From positions 3,038,001 through 3,102,000 of the forward strand of contig CAWDMP010000002.1 in assembly GCA_963803495.1 (NCBI GenBank): DNA of 64,000 bases. Direction: 5' to 3'. Shown here piece after piece: positions 25,293-33,536 of this stretch (the stretch's first letter is position 1; each line of letters begins with the position of its first letter). The DNA comes from Persicitalea sp963803495 (lineage in GTDB: Bacteria > Bacteroidota > Bacteroidia > Cytophagales > Spirosomataceae). The notes under the pieces are model-generated. The model did no database searches. It was given only the letters and a program-made list of their open reading frames with translations, and had not been told where the DNA came from. The position numbers and the translations under genes are program-made.

Positions 25293-26747
25293 ATGGAATC
25301 AACCGTTACCACGCCCCAGAAGCATCCTCGTGGCTTGTATGTTTTGTTTTTTACCGAGATGTGGGAGCGGTTCAGCTACTACGGGATGCGGGCCATCCTG
25401 CTGCTGTACCTGATCAAATCGGCCTCCGAAGGCGCGCTGGGACTACCCGAAGACACGGGCGGGGCAATCTACGGACTCTATACCTCCTCGGTGTACCTGC
25501 TGACATTGCCCGGTGGTTGGATCGCCGACAACATGCTGGGCCAGAAAAAGGCCATTCTCTGGGGCGGTATCGTCATCATGATCGGCCATATTTTGCTGGC
25601 CATTCCGGGTAGTAACGCCATCTTCTTCGCCGGACTTTGCACGGTAGCCATCGGTACCGGCTTGCTCAAACCCAACATTAGCTCGATCGTCGGCAACCTG
25701 TACCCCGAAGGCGGTGCGCGGCGCGATGCGGGTTTCTCGATTTTCTACATCGGTATCAACCTGGGCTCGTTTTTGGGCATGACGGTGGTAGGGTACCTGG
25801 GCGAAAAAGTGGGCTGGCACTACGGATTCGGTGCCGCGGCCATCGCGATGTTTCTGGGCGTAGTCGCCTTCCGGCTCAACGCCAAGCACCTCGAGGGTCT
25901 GGGCGACGAGCCCGAAGAGAAGGGCAGCCCGACTTTCCTGTACGTGGTGGCGGGCGCGCTGGTGTTGCTGGCGACGCTGGTACTCACTGGTATTTTGGAT
26001 GCGGTCTCGCTGGCCAACGTCATGAAGTACGTCATTTCAGGCATCACGATCGCCTACTTCGCTTACATCGGCTTTCTGGACAAATCGTTGACCCTGGTCG
26101 AGCGCAAGCGGGTGGGGGTACTGTTCATTTTCTTCATCGGGGCCGCGCTATTCTGGTCGGGCTTCGAGCAGGCCGGTTCGTCGCTGACGATCTTCGCCGA
26201 CCGCCACACCGACCGTATCATCGGTGGTTGGGAGATGCCCGCCTCCTGGTTCCAGACCGCTAATGCGTTTTTCATCCTCGTCTTTTCCGCGCCCATTGGT
26301 GCCTTGTGGCTGTATTTGAAGCGAAAGCAAATCAACCCATTCGTGCCGGTCAAGTTTGGGTTGGGATTGATCCAAATGGGCTTTGGCTTTTTCGTGATGT
26401 ACTGGGCAGCACAATACGCCGTGGAAGGCATTCAGGTGGGCTTGGGCTGGCTGGTGATGACCTACTTGCTGCACACGTTGGGCGAGTTGTTTTTGAGTCC
26501 GGTGGGGCTGAGCACCTACACGAAGCTGGCGCCCAAGAAGTACTACAGTCAGATGATGGGGCTCTGGTTCGTGGCGGCTTCGCTCGGCAACCTGATTGCG
26601 GGTTTGTTTTCCGGCAATTTTTCCGAAGACAACGTGGCCGAAATGCCCGCTTTGTTCATGCAAGTCGGGCTATTTGGCGTAGGTTTCGGTATTATTATGA
26701 TCTTGTTCTACAAGCCTTTGCGGAACTGGATGGGAGGAATTGAATAA
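25293..26747 (+). CDS. proton-dependent oligopeptide transporter (POT/PTR family, MFS)
   Basis: An inner-membrane di-/tripeptide:H+ symporter of 484 residues with about 12-14 membrane helices. The POT signature ExxERFxYYG is present in FFTEMWERFSYYGMRAILLLYL (residues 20-41). The second PTR motif, FSIFYIGINLGSF, lies in TM5, and FWSGFEQAGSSLTIFADRHTDR in the central region. The substrate range is inferred from the family. It is followed by a MaoC gene 14 bases away, but a functional link is not evident. The leader is occupied by a long palindrome, so the mRNA 5' region is predicted to be strongly structured. Confidence 0.94.
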   Translation: MESTVTTPQKHPRGLYVLFFTEMWERFSYYGMRAILLLYLIKSASEGALGLPEDTGGAIYGLYTSSVYLLTLPGGWIADNMLGQKKAILWGGIVIMIGHILLAIPGSNAIFFAGLCTVAIGTGLLKPNISSIVGNLYPEGGARRDAGFSIFYIGINLGSFLGMTVVGYLGEKVGWHYGFGAAAIAMFLGVVAFRLNAKHLEGLGDEPEEKGSPTFLYVVAGALVLLATLVLTGILDAVSLANVMKYVISGITIAYFAYIGFLDKSLTLVERKRVGVLFIFFIGAALFWSGFEQAGSSLTIFADRHTDRIIGGWEMPASWFQTANAFFILVFSAPIGALWLYLKRKQINPFVPVKFGLGLIQMGFGFFVMYWAAQYAVEGIQVGLGWLVMTYLLHTLGELFLSPVGLSTYTKLAPKKYYSQMMGLWFVAASLGNLIAGLFSGNFSEDNVAEMPALFMQVGLFGVGFGIIMILFYKPLRNWMGGIE

Positions 26748-26761
26748 ATTAACAGTTGATA

Positions 26762-27190
26762 ATGGATAATGGACAATTAAAAATTTCAGTTGAAGAGGGT
26801 GGGAGTTTTTCGTACGCCTTTCGATTTACCCAGGAGGACGTGGAAGATTTTGCGCGGGTCACGGGCGACAACAACCCGTTGCACTTGGATGCGGCGTTTG
26901 CGGCCACCACGGCCTTCAAACGGCCGATCATTCATGGTATGTTGGGCGCGAGCGTCTTCACGAAGGTACTGGGTACCCAATTCCCGGGCTTCGGCTCGGT
27001 GTACCTGGGCCAAACGATGGATTTCCTACGCCCGATGTTTGTCGACACCGACTACGAGGCGGTCTTCACCGTCAAAAGTATCGACCCCGCCAAACACACC
27101 GCCCAAATCGCCACCGACATTTTGGATAGCAGCACCCGAAAGGTGACGACAAGAGGCGTGGCAACGCTGATGAATAAGAAGAAGTTTTAA
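26762..27190 (+). CDS. MaoC-like (R)-hydratase / enoyl-CoA hydratase
   Basis: A hot-dog-fold hydratase of 142 residues. The catalytic Asp and His are in FARVTGDNNPLHLDAAFAATTAFKRPIIHGMLGASVFTKVLGTQFPG, the MaoC/PhaJ signature. It is likely to hydrate trans-2-enoyl-CoA in fatty-acid metabolism. The ATG at 26762-26764 (MDNGQLKISVEEGG) lies inside the AACAGTTGATAATGGATAATGG repeat, so the first six residues are repeat-derived; no better start is visible downstream before the domain. It is only 14 bases after the POT stop and followed by a palindrome and a terminator. Confidence 0.88.
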   Translation: MDNGQLKISVEEGGSFSYAFRFTQEDVEDFARVTGDNNPLHLDAAFAATTAFKRPIIHGMLGASVFTKVLGTQFPGFGSVYLGQTMDFLRPMFVDTDYEAVFTVKSIDPAKHTAQIATDILDSSTRKVTTRGVATLMNKKKF

Positions 27191-27193
27191 AGG

Positions 27194-27293
27194 GTTGTTT
27201 ATTTGTTGATGTGTTTATTTGTTTAGCTTTTGTGACAGCTTTTCGTATACCGCCTATTCGCGCCAGCCCTAAACAAATAAACCTATAAACAAA
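27194..27293. repeat. GTTTATTTG-type inverted repeat after the MaoC gene
   Basis: Left arm of GTTTATTTGTTGATG / GTTTATTTGTTTAG units (27194-27226), right arm CTAAACAAATAAACCTATAAAC (27269-27290). The 14 bases GTTTATTTGTTTAG (27213-27226) pair perfectly with 27269-27282 around a 42-base centre. Same architecture as the GAATGAT elements but unrelated arm sequence. Confidence 0.75.
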
Positions 27294-27330
27294 AAAGCCC
27301 GGCCTCTCAATCGAAAGGCCGGGCTTTTTA
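27291..27330. terminator. bidirectional intrinsic terminator between the MaoC and histone-like genes
   Basis: Six A, GCCCGGCCT (27297-27305), loop, AGGCCGGGC (27316-27324), then five T. It serves the convergent MaoC and Hc1-like genes. Confidence 0.92.
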
Positions 27331-27345
27331 TTCAACAGAAAAGGC

Positions 27346-27528
27346 TTACGCACTTTCCGAGTTCTTCATGTTCTGTACTTCGGTCCGAATATCCTGGGCG
27401 ATCGTCTTTAGCTCCTGCATTCCTTTGCGAACGCGGGTACCGGCCGCCTGATTTTTCTTGTCGTAGAATTTATCGAAGTCTCCTTCGAGGGACATGATGA
27501 GGTTTTTTACTTCTTCAAATCTTTCCAT
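27346..27528 (-). CDS. histone H1-like (Hc1-type) protein
   Basis: A 60-residue basic helical protein (MERFEEVKNLIMSLEGDFDKFYDKKNQAAGTRVRKGMQELKTIAQDIRTEVQNMKNSES). It matches the short Hc1-like proteins that occur in nearly all Bacteroidota, with the conserved NQAAGTRVRKGMQELK motif at about 27-42. The lysine-rich C-terminal DNA-binding tail of chlamydial Hc1 is absent. A nucleoid role is assumed from homology but is not proven for this short form. It has its own promoter and a shared terminator. Confidence 0.88.
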   Translation of the reverse strand: MERFEEVKNLIMSLEGDFDKFYDKKNQAAGTRVRKGMQELKTIAQDIRTEVQNMKNSESA

Positions 27529-27590
27529 GATTGTGTCTTTTATTTAGTTGAAAAAATGCGTCAAACACGCTTTTAAGGCGTCTTTTGCTC

Positions 27591-27620
27591 GAAATTTAAC
27601 AATTAATACCATTTTCACAA
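27591..27620 (-). promoter_or_regulatory. candidate promoter for the histone-like gene
   Basis: On the minus strand: TTG (27618-27620), 19 bases, then TAAATTTC (27591-27598). The -7 box differs from TAnnTTTG only at the last base. It lies 62 bases upstream of the ATG. The rest of the gap to 27730 is AT-rich without recognisable signals. Confidence 0.45.
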
Positions 27621-27730
27621 CCCGAATAATGAAAAAAAACACTTAAAATAATTCAAGGAATTATTATATATGGCTCAACTTGTTATAAGACAACAACTTA
27701 CCTGAAAATATATTTATTCAACGGGAAGAC

Positions 27731-27763
27731 AAAAAAAGGGGCATTTTTTCGAAAAATGCCCCT
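27731..27763 (-). terminator. intrinsic terminator after the serine palmitoyltransferase-like gene
   Basis: Read on the minus strand: AGGGGCATTTTT, CG, AAAAAATGCCCCT, then a run of T. It starts 22 bases past the stop codon. Confidence 0.85.
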
Positions 27764-27784
27764 GCGCCACAATTTGAGCCTTTT

Positions 27785-29059
27785 TCAGGTTCCGGCGATT
27801 TCCTGTACTTCATCGGATTGGTACACCCGATTTTTTAGTTTTTCGGCCAGCGATGTGAAGGCCTCCAAAGTGTATTCTACGTCGGCCAGCGTGTGGGCGG
27901 CTGTCGGGATAATTCGGAGCATGATTTGGCCCTTGGGCACGACCGGATACACCACAATCGAGCAGAAAACGCCCATGTTTTCGCGCAGGTCGCGCACCAT
28001 CCGCGACACCTCGGGAATGCCGCCTTCGCTGTGCAGAAAAACGGGGGTTACCTGCGACTCGGTCTCACCAATATCGAAGCCGCGCTTGCGCAGGCCACTT
28101 TGCAGGGCTTCCACCACATTCCAAAGATCGCTACGGAGTTCAGGCATCGTCTTCACCATGTGCAGCCGGTGCCGGACGCCCTCTACGTAAGGCATGGGCA
28201 GCGCCTTGGCGTAGGTCTGCGAACGCATGTTGTATTTGAGGTACATGATGATCTCGGGATCGTTGGCCGCCACGAAGCCGCCGATCGCCGCCATCGACTT
28301 GGCGAAGGTTGCGAAGTACAGGTCAATGGCGTCCTGCGTTTCGGTGAGCTCACCCACGCCCGCGCCGGTCGGACCCATCGTACCAAAGCCGTGTGCGTCG
28401 TCGACAAACAGACGGAAATTATATTTTTTCTTTAACTCAGCAACAGCTTTCAAATTACCAACCTTACCCGACATCCCGAACACTCCTTCGGTGACGACAA
28501 GTACCCCACCGCCCTTGGCTGTGGCGTGGCGGGTAGCGCGCTTGAGGTTTTTCTCGAGGCTCTCCATATCGTTGTGGTTGAACTTGTAGTACTGCCCCAT
28601 CTTGGCTTTGTGCAGGCGCACACCGTCGATGATGCAGGCGTGCGACTCAGCGTCGTACACAATCACGTCGCGGTGGTCGCACACGCTCTCGATGATCGAC
28701 ACCACGCCCTGGTAGCCATAGTTGAGCAGGAAAGCATCCTTCTTGCCCACAAACTCGGCGAGTTCTTTTTCAAGGGTTTCGTGCAGTTCGGAGTTGCCCG
28801 ACATCATGCGCGCACCCATCGGGTAGGCGAGGCCCCAGCGGGCGGTGGCGTCGGTGTCGACTTGCCGTACTTCGGGGTGGTTGGCCAGGCCCAGGTAGTT
28901 GTTGAGGCTCCAGTTGAGTACTTCCCGGCCCATGAATTGCATCCGGGGTCCCAACTCACCTTCCAGCATGGGAAATGAAAAATAGTGGTGACTGTTCAGC
29001 ATCTTGGCGGGGGTGCCGATGGGCCCCCAGTTGTCACGTAATTTCTCAAAAATATCCAC
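27785..29059 (-). CDS. spt: alpha-oxoamine synthase, probably serine palmitoyltransferase
   Basis: PLP-dependent condensation of an acyl-CoA with an amino acid. The 424-residue protein has LNYGYQGVVSIIESVCD, DDAHGFGTMGPTGAGVGE, where Asp and His hold the cofactor, and the PLP lysine in DLYFATFAKSMAAIGGFVAA. The family also includes Kbl, BioF and HemA. The long N-terminal segment (FEKLRDNWGPIGTPAKMLNSHHYFSFPMLEGELGPRMQFMGREVLNWSLNNYLGLANHP) and overall length fit bacterial sphingolipid enzymes that are typical of this phylum, so serine palmitoyltransferase is my best reading. A 2-amino-3-ketobutyrate ligase cannot be excluded. The start is GTG (29057-29059). Single-gene unit with its own promoter and terminator. 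Confidence 0.78.
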   Translation of the reverse strand: MDIFEKLRDNWGPIGTPAKMLNSHHYFSFPMLEGELGPRMQFMGREVLNWSLNNYLGLANHPEVRQVDTDATARWGLAYPMGARMMSGNSELHETLEKELAEFVGKKDAFLLNYGYQGVVSIIESVCDHRDVIVYDAESHACIIDGVRLHKAKMGQYYKFNHNDMESLEKNLKRATRHATAKGGGVLVVTEGVFGMSGKVGNLKAVAELKKKYNFRLFVDDAHGFGTMGPTGAGVGELTETQDAIDLYFATFAKSMAAIGGFVAANDPEIIMYLKYNMRSQTYAKALPMPYVEGVRHRLHMVKTMPELRSDLWNVVEALQSGLRKRGFDIGETESQVTPVFLHSEGGIPEVSRMVRDLRENMGVFCSIVVYPVVPKGQIMLRIIPTAAHTLADVEYTLEAFTSLAEKLKNRVYQSDEVQEIAGT

Positions 29060-29109
29060 TTTATACTAGTTTATAGGGGTTGCAATATGATTTTGGCAAT
29101 AGATAAATG

Positions 29110-29138
29110 CAAAATTATAAAAATATTCGAAAGTACAA
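29110..29138 (-). promoter_or_regulatory. Bacteroidota-type promoter for the serine palmitoyltransferase-like gene
   Basis: On the minus strand: TTG (29136-29138), 18 bases, TAATTTTG (29110-29117), about 51 bases upstream of the GTG start. An excellent match in both boxes and in spacing. Confidence 0.7.
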
Positions 29139-29222
29139 CATTTTACTAACAGCCAGAAAGTTAAGATGTTTGCAGAAAGAAGAAAACACTTAGCTTACGC
29201 ACAACTATTGGCGAATTGCTAC

Positions 29223-29327
29223 TTTTGAATGAATAGTAATTCCATAAATATAAAGGGATGATTTCGAATCCTTAGATTTATTCACTCACAGCATGGGCTG
29301 CCCCGTCCATCATTCACTCATTCAAAA
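29223..29327. repeat. TTTTGAATGA-bounded element upstream of accC
   Basis: TTTTGAATGA at 29223-29232 and its complement TCATTCAAAA at 29318-29327, with CATCATTCACTCATTC on the right side only. The left arm is largely lost, so this looks like a degraded copy of the ilvD-ilvB element. It ends 6 bases before the accC ATG. Confidence 0.6.
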
Positions 29328-29333
29328 TTACCT

Positions 29334-30827
29334 ATGCCCGAAATAAAAAAAATCCTGATCGCCAACCGGGGCGAAATTGCCCTGCGTGTAATGCGCACCG
29401 CCCGCGAGCTCGGCATCGCGACGGTGGCCGTGTACAGCGATGCCGACCGCGCGGCGCTGCACGTCCGCTACGCCGACGAAGCCGTGCATATTGGTCCAGC
29501 CGCCTCATCGGAGTCGTACCTGAGGGGCGACAAAATCATCGAGGCCGCTCGGCGCACGGGGGCCGATGCCATCCATCCAGGCTACGGATTTCTGTCGGAG
29601 AACGCCGCATTTGCCCGGCAGGTTCGGGAGGCGAGGCTGATTTTCATCGGTCCGTCGCCCGAGGCCATCGAGGTGATGGGTAGCAAACTGGCTGCCAAGC
29701 ACACGGTGGCGCAGTACGACATCCCGATGGTGCCCGGCACCGAAGGCGCCATCGACGATCGCGCCGAAGCCAAGCGCGTTGCCGAAAGCATAGGGTACCC
29801 AATATTGATCAAGGCCAGTGCGGGCGGCGGCGGTAAAGGAATGCGGGTGGTGGAAAAAGCGGCCGATTTCGATGAGCAAATGGACCGCGCCGTAAGCGAA
29901 GCCGTGTCGTCGTTTGGCGACGGTTCGGTTTTTATCGAGAAGTACATCACTTCGCCGCGCCACATCGAAATTCAGGTACTGGGCGACCAGCACGGCAACA
30001 TCATCCACCTGTTCGAGCGCGAGTGTTCGGTACAGCGCCGCCACCAGAAGGTGGTCGAGGAAGCCCCTTCGGCGGTACTGACGCCCAAAATCAGGGAAGC
30101 CATGGGCCGCAGCGCCGTGCAGGTGGCCCGCTCGTGCGGCTACTACGGCGCGGGTACGGTGGAATTTATCGTGGACGAAAACCTGGATTTTTTCTTCCTT
30201 GAAATGAATACCCGCCTGCAGGTAGAGCATCCCGTCACGGAGCTCATCACGGGGGTAGACCTCGTGGCGCAGATGATCCGCATCGCCGAAGGCAAGCCAC
30301 TGGAAATTAAACAGGATGATTTGACCATGACGGGCCACGCCCTCGAACTACGGGTTTATGCCGAGGACCCGGCCAACAACTTCTTGCCCGATGTGGGTAC
30401 CTTACAAACCTACGTGCGGCCACAAGGCAATGGCGTGCGGGTGGATGATGGCTTCGAGCAGGGCATGGCGATTCCAATTCACTACGACCCGATGATCGCC
30501 AAACTCGTCACATACGGGCAGGACCGCGCCGAGGCCATTCAAAAAATGATCAGGGCGATCGAGGAGTACCAAATCACGGGGGTGCAGACCACGCTGCCCT
30601 TCGGTACCTTCGTGATGCGGCACGAAGCCTTCCGCTCCGGCAACTTCAATACGCATTTCGTGGACAAGTACTTCACACCCGAATCCCTACGTACTGCTCC
30701 AGGTGACGATCTGGTCGCTATGGCTGCCGTGATGAGCGCGCGCGTGTTAGAAAGCAAAAAATCTGTGAATCAGAACACTAGACCCAAAACTACGGTTGTC
30801 AGTAAGTGGAAAATGCGTAAGAACTGA
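29334..30827 (+). CDS. accC: biotin carboxylase subunit of acyl-CoA (acetyl-/propionyl-CoA) carboxylase
   Basis: Carboxylates biotin on its carrier protein with ATP and bicarbonate. The 497-residue protein has the N-terminal pre-ATP-grasp domain (ILIANRGEIALRVMRTARELGIATVAVYSDAD), the GYGFLSENAAFA segment and the ATP-grasp glycine loop KASAGGGGKGMRVV. The active-site blocks ERECSVQRRHQKVVEEAP and FLEMNTRLQVEHPVTELITGVDLV and the C-terminal domain RVYAEDPANNFLPDVGTL are also present. It is about 45 residues longer than the E. coli enzyme. No BCCP or carboxyltransferase gene is adjacent, so it could belong either to fatty-acid synthesis or to a propionyl-CoA-type complex. Confidence 0.92.
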   Translation: MPEIKKILIANRGEIALRVMRTARELGIATVAVYSDADRAALHVRYADEAVHIGPAASSESYLRGDKIIEAARRTGADAIHPGYGFLSENAAFARQVREARLIFIGPSPEAIEVMGSKLAAKHTVAQYDIPMVPGTEGAIDDRAEAKRVAESIGYPILIKASAGGGGKGMRVVEKAADFDEQMDRAVSEAVSSFGDGSVFIEKYITSPRHIEIQVLGDQHGNIIHLFERECSVQRRHQKVVEEAPSAVLTPKIREAMGRSAVQVARSCGYYGAGTVEFIVDENLDFFFLEMNTRLQVEHPVTELITGVDLVAQMIRIAEGKPLEIKQDDLTMTGHALELRVYAEDPANNFLPDVGTLQTYVRPQGNGVRVDDGFEQGMAIPIHYDPMIAKLVTYGQDRAEAIQKMIRAIEEYQITGVQTTLPFGTFVMRHEAFRSGNFNTHFVDKYFTPESLRTAPGDDLVAMAAVMSARVLESKKSVNQNTRPKTTVVSKWKMRKN

Positions 30828-30858
30828 AATTTTTCAAACATCTCCGTTAGAAATTTTG

Positions 30859-30866
30859 TATTTTTG
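30859..30866 (+). promoter_or_regulatory. candidate -7 element for queA
   Basis: TATTTTTG, a perfect TAnnTTTG, 92 bases before the queA ATG. No clear TTG at the expected distance upstream. Confidence 0.35.
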
Positions 30867-30958
30867 CGGTCTTATTTTTTGTAGCGGTACGTACTTTCGG
30901 GATCGCTATCAAGTAAAACACCTGCCCATTGACAACGACATACCGCCGCAGCAAGGCA

Positions 30959-32008
30959 ATGAAGCTATCCGAGTTCAAATTCGAACTTCCCCAAAACCTG
31001 ATCGCCCTTCACCCGGCCGATCGTGGAGAAGCGAGACTGATGGTCGTGCACCGCGAATCCGGCAAAATTGAGCATAAAACGTTTGGCGACATCGTGGATT
31101 ATTTCAACGATGGGGACGTCATGGCCATCAACAACACCAAGGTTTTCCCGGCCCGGCTGTTTGGTCAAAAGGAAAAAACCGGCGCCAAAATCGAGGTATT
31201 CCTGCTGCGTGAGCTCAACCGCGAAATGCGCCTGTGGGATGTACTGGTAGACCCCGCCCGGAAAATCAGGGTAGGCAATAAGCTGTACTTCGGTGATAAC
31301 GACCTGGTGGCCGAGGTAATCGACAACACGACCTCACGGGGCCGCACGATCCGTTTCTTGTCCGATGGTACCCACGAGGAGTTCATGAAGCTCGTCGATC
31401 AATTGGGCGAGACGCCGTTGCCCAACGAAATTATTTCGCGCCGCAAGGTCGAGAACGCCGACCGCGATCGCTTCCAGACGATCTACGCCGAGCACGTCGG
31501 TGCCGTAGCGGCGCCCACGGCTGGTACGCACTTCACGCGGGCGATCATGAAACGCCTCGAGATCAAGGGCGTGGGCTTTGCGCCCGTCACGCTGCACGTG
31601 GGACTGGGTACCTTTCGTAGCGTGGACGTCGAGGACCTCACCAAGCACAAGACTGATTCGGAGAATTACGAAATCACCCAACCCAGCGTCGACCTCGTCA
31701 ACGCTGCCCTCGATGCGGGCAAGCAGGTGTGCGCCGTGGGTACCACGACGTTGAAAGCCATCGAATCGTCGGTGTCGGCCAGTGGCCACCTCAAAGCCGT
31801 GCAAGGCTGGACGGACCGTTTCATTTTCCCGCCCTACGAGTTCAAGATCGGTAGCGCGATGGTCACCAACTTCCACCTGCCGGAGTCGATCCTGCTGATG
31901 TCGGCCCGCGCGTTCGGTGGCAACGAGCTCATCCGCGACGCCTACGAAGTAGCGATGAAGGAGAAGTACAAGTTCTTCACCTACGGCGACGCGATGCTGA
32001 TCGTTTAG
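30959..32008 (+). CDS. queA: S-adenosylmethionine:tRNA ribosyltransferase-isomerase
   Basis: Transfers the ribosyl group of SAM to preQ1-tRNA to make epoxyqueuosine. The 349-residue protein carries the family blocks LIALHPADRGEARLMVV, NNTKVFPARLFGQKEKTGAKIEVFLL, ETPLPNEIISRRKVENADRDRFQTIYAEHVGAVAAPTAGTHFT, VTLHVGLGTFRSVDVEDLTKHKTDSENY and TNFHLPESILLMSARAFGG. I use the ATG at 30959-30961 (MKLSEFKFELP); an open extension of 10 codons upstream lacks conservation. It has its own likely promoter and a strong terminator 55 bases downstream. Confidence 0.95.
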   Translation: MKLSEFKFELPQNLIALHPADRGEARLMVVHRESGKIEHKTFGDIVDYFNDGDVMAINNTKVFPARLFGQKEKTGAKIEVFLLRELNREMRLWDVLVDPARKIRVGNKLYFGDNDLVAEVIDNTTSRGRTIRFLSDGTHEEFMKLVDQLGETPLPNEIISRRKVENADRDRFQTIYAEHVGAVAAPTAGTHFTRAIMKRLEIKGVGFAPVTLHVGLGTFRSVDVEDLTKHKTDSENYEITQPSVDLVNAALDAGKQVCAVGTTTLKAIESSVSASGHLKAVQGWTDRFIFPPYEFKIGSAMVTNFHLPESILLMSARAFGGNELIRDAYEVAMKEKYKFFTYGDAMLIV

Positions 32009-32062
32009 TGGATAGTGAAGAATTGATAGTTGATAATGGCTTTTGAATCGGCCATTAATATC

Positions 32063-32099
32063 AAAAAAGCGGAGTAGCCTGACGGCTATTCCGCTTTTT
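32063..32099. terminator. bidirectional intrinsic terminator after queA
   Basis: AAAAAAGCGGAGTAGCC (32063-32079), TGAC, GGCTATTCCGCTTTTT (32084-32099); one mismatch in a stem of about 16 pairs with A-run and T-run. It serves queA and the convergent OmpA gene. Confidence 0.9.
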
Positions 32100-32129
32100 G
32101 TTTACTGAGTGCCCAAAGCAAGCGGACCA

Positions 32130-32162
32130 CTTTGTGGCTTTGTCGCTTTGGATCTTTGTGCC
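32130..32162. repeat. CTTTGTGG-type tandem octamer repeat
   Basis: Four degenerate units in a row, CTTTGTGG, CTTTGTCG, CTTTGGAT, CTTTGTGCC, immediately upstream of the OmpA gene's stop codon end. A shorter, similar stretch (CGTGGCTTTGTGCGG) occurs at 3539-3553 upstream of the end of ilvA. Confidence 0.6.
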
Positions 32163-32174
32163 TCCTCAACTCCT

Positions 32175-33432
32175 TTAAACCCCCAAAATCACAAACTCCA
32201 CCCTCCGGTTTTTCCGCTTTTCGGCTTCGCTGTTGCCTTTGCTGACGGGGCGGGTGGGGCCGTAGCCCTGGGCTTCGAGGCGGGTGGGCGCGATGCCTTG
32301 CTTGATGAGGTAGTCGCGCACGGCGTTGGCGCGGTTGCGGGATAGCTCCACATTTTTATCGAAATCGCCTACTTTGTCGGTGTGGCCCTCGATGCGGATA
32401 CGCAGCTTCGGGTTTTCGTTCAGAATCGCCGTGAGCTCATCCAACTCAGAGAAAGACTCGGGCAAGAGCGCAAATTTCGAGGTGGCGAAGTAGATGTTGT
32501 CCAAAGCCACGCTGGTACCTTCGACGAGCGGCACGAGGTAAAAATCGTGCTGCAACGCTGTTTGGCCCGCCGAGTCGGCCGGACTTACGTTCAAGCTGGT
32601 ACTCAGGTACCCTGAGGCTCCGACGCGTAAGGTGTACTTGCCCTGGCTATTCAGCCCCAGCCGGTACCGGCCTGAACTAGTACCGATCTGCACCGAATCG
32701 CCCTGCTCTACGTAGCGCAGCCGGGCGGTGAGGGGTCGTTTTGTTTTGGCATCGAAGACGGTACCCGTCAGGCCGACGAATGCGGGCGGCGCAGGCTTTC
32801 CGTCCGGCACGGCGGCAGTTTCGGGTTGCTTTTGAATTGGTGGTTCCGCGGGTTCCGGTCGGGCGGGGCTGAGGTTTTGGCTTGGGGCGCGGCGCGGGCT
32901 TCTCTGCTACGACCGGCGGTGGCGTTTTGCGCGGCACATCACGGGGCGGCAAGGGGTTTTTGACGTGGATGCCGTAAAAGTTCCAAAATTGAGGGCCATC
33001 CATCGACTCACCCATGGCTGGGTCGGGATTGCGGCCTTCGTAGAAATCAAATACCTCGATGCCTGGCGCAAGACGCTCGTAGTAGAGTCGGAAATTTACC
33101 GTCTCGCCGATAAGCAACCGCCGAGTTTCGGGAGAGACGGGGATGCCTTCGGCTTTGATGAACAGGTACTTGTCACCTACATCCCTCGGTCTGTACAGCC
33201 GGCTTTTAGGATCTATTTGAATTAAATTCTTGACGCCAAACAATAGATCGTAAAGCCCCGATTGCGTCGACTGATCGTATTGCATGTCGATGATTGTGTA
33301 TTCATCCGTCAATTCTACGCGCAGGATGGTGGCCCGGCGCGTATAACGCTCTTCCACGTAAGGGCGGTAGGTTACCTGAGCCTGGATGAGGCCCGAGGTA
33401 AGAAATATTGTGAGTAACAGCAAGCGTCGCAT
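32175..33432 (-). CDS. OmpA-family outer-membrane lipid/peptidoglycan-anchoring protein; one frameshift as written
   Basis: About 418 residues. The signal peptide MRRLLLLTIFLTSGLIQA starts at the ATG 33430-33432. An N-terminal beta domain of about 150 residues (TILRVELTDEYTIIDMQYDQS...) and a Pro/Lys-rich linker (APRPKPKPQPRP...) follow. Then a carboxypeptidase-regulatory-like domain (LTGTVFDAKTKRPLTARLRYVEQGDSVQIG) and an OmpA_C peptidoglycan-binding domain (LDNIYFATSKFALLPES...RIRIEGHTDKVGDFDKNVELSRNRANAVRDYLIKQGI...NRRVEFVIL). The frame breaks in the linker at about 32855-32860, repaired by removing one base. The layout resembles envelope anchors such as the PorE type, without its TPR and propeller; this is only an analogy. 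Confidence 0.88.
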
Positions 33433-33536
33433 GATGGCTGGGGTATATTCTCTATACAAAACTATTTTCCCGGAAAAACGTCCCCATGCTTGGCTTAGTA
33501 CTTTACGATTCAAGTCGAAACCCACCGCTCACTGTA

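Noticed and set aside
27529..27730. A second transcription unit in the AT-rich gap
   Set aside because: Only the promoter of the histone-like gene could be supported; the remaining AT-rich sequence has no frame or structure.
29505..30338. Minus-strand frame opposite accC
   Set aside because: Antisense of the biotin carboxylase; no recognisable protein features.
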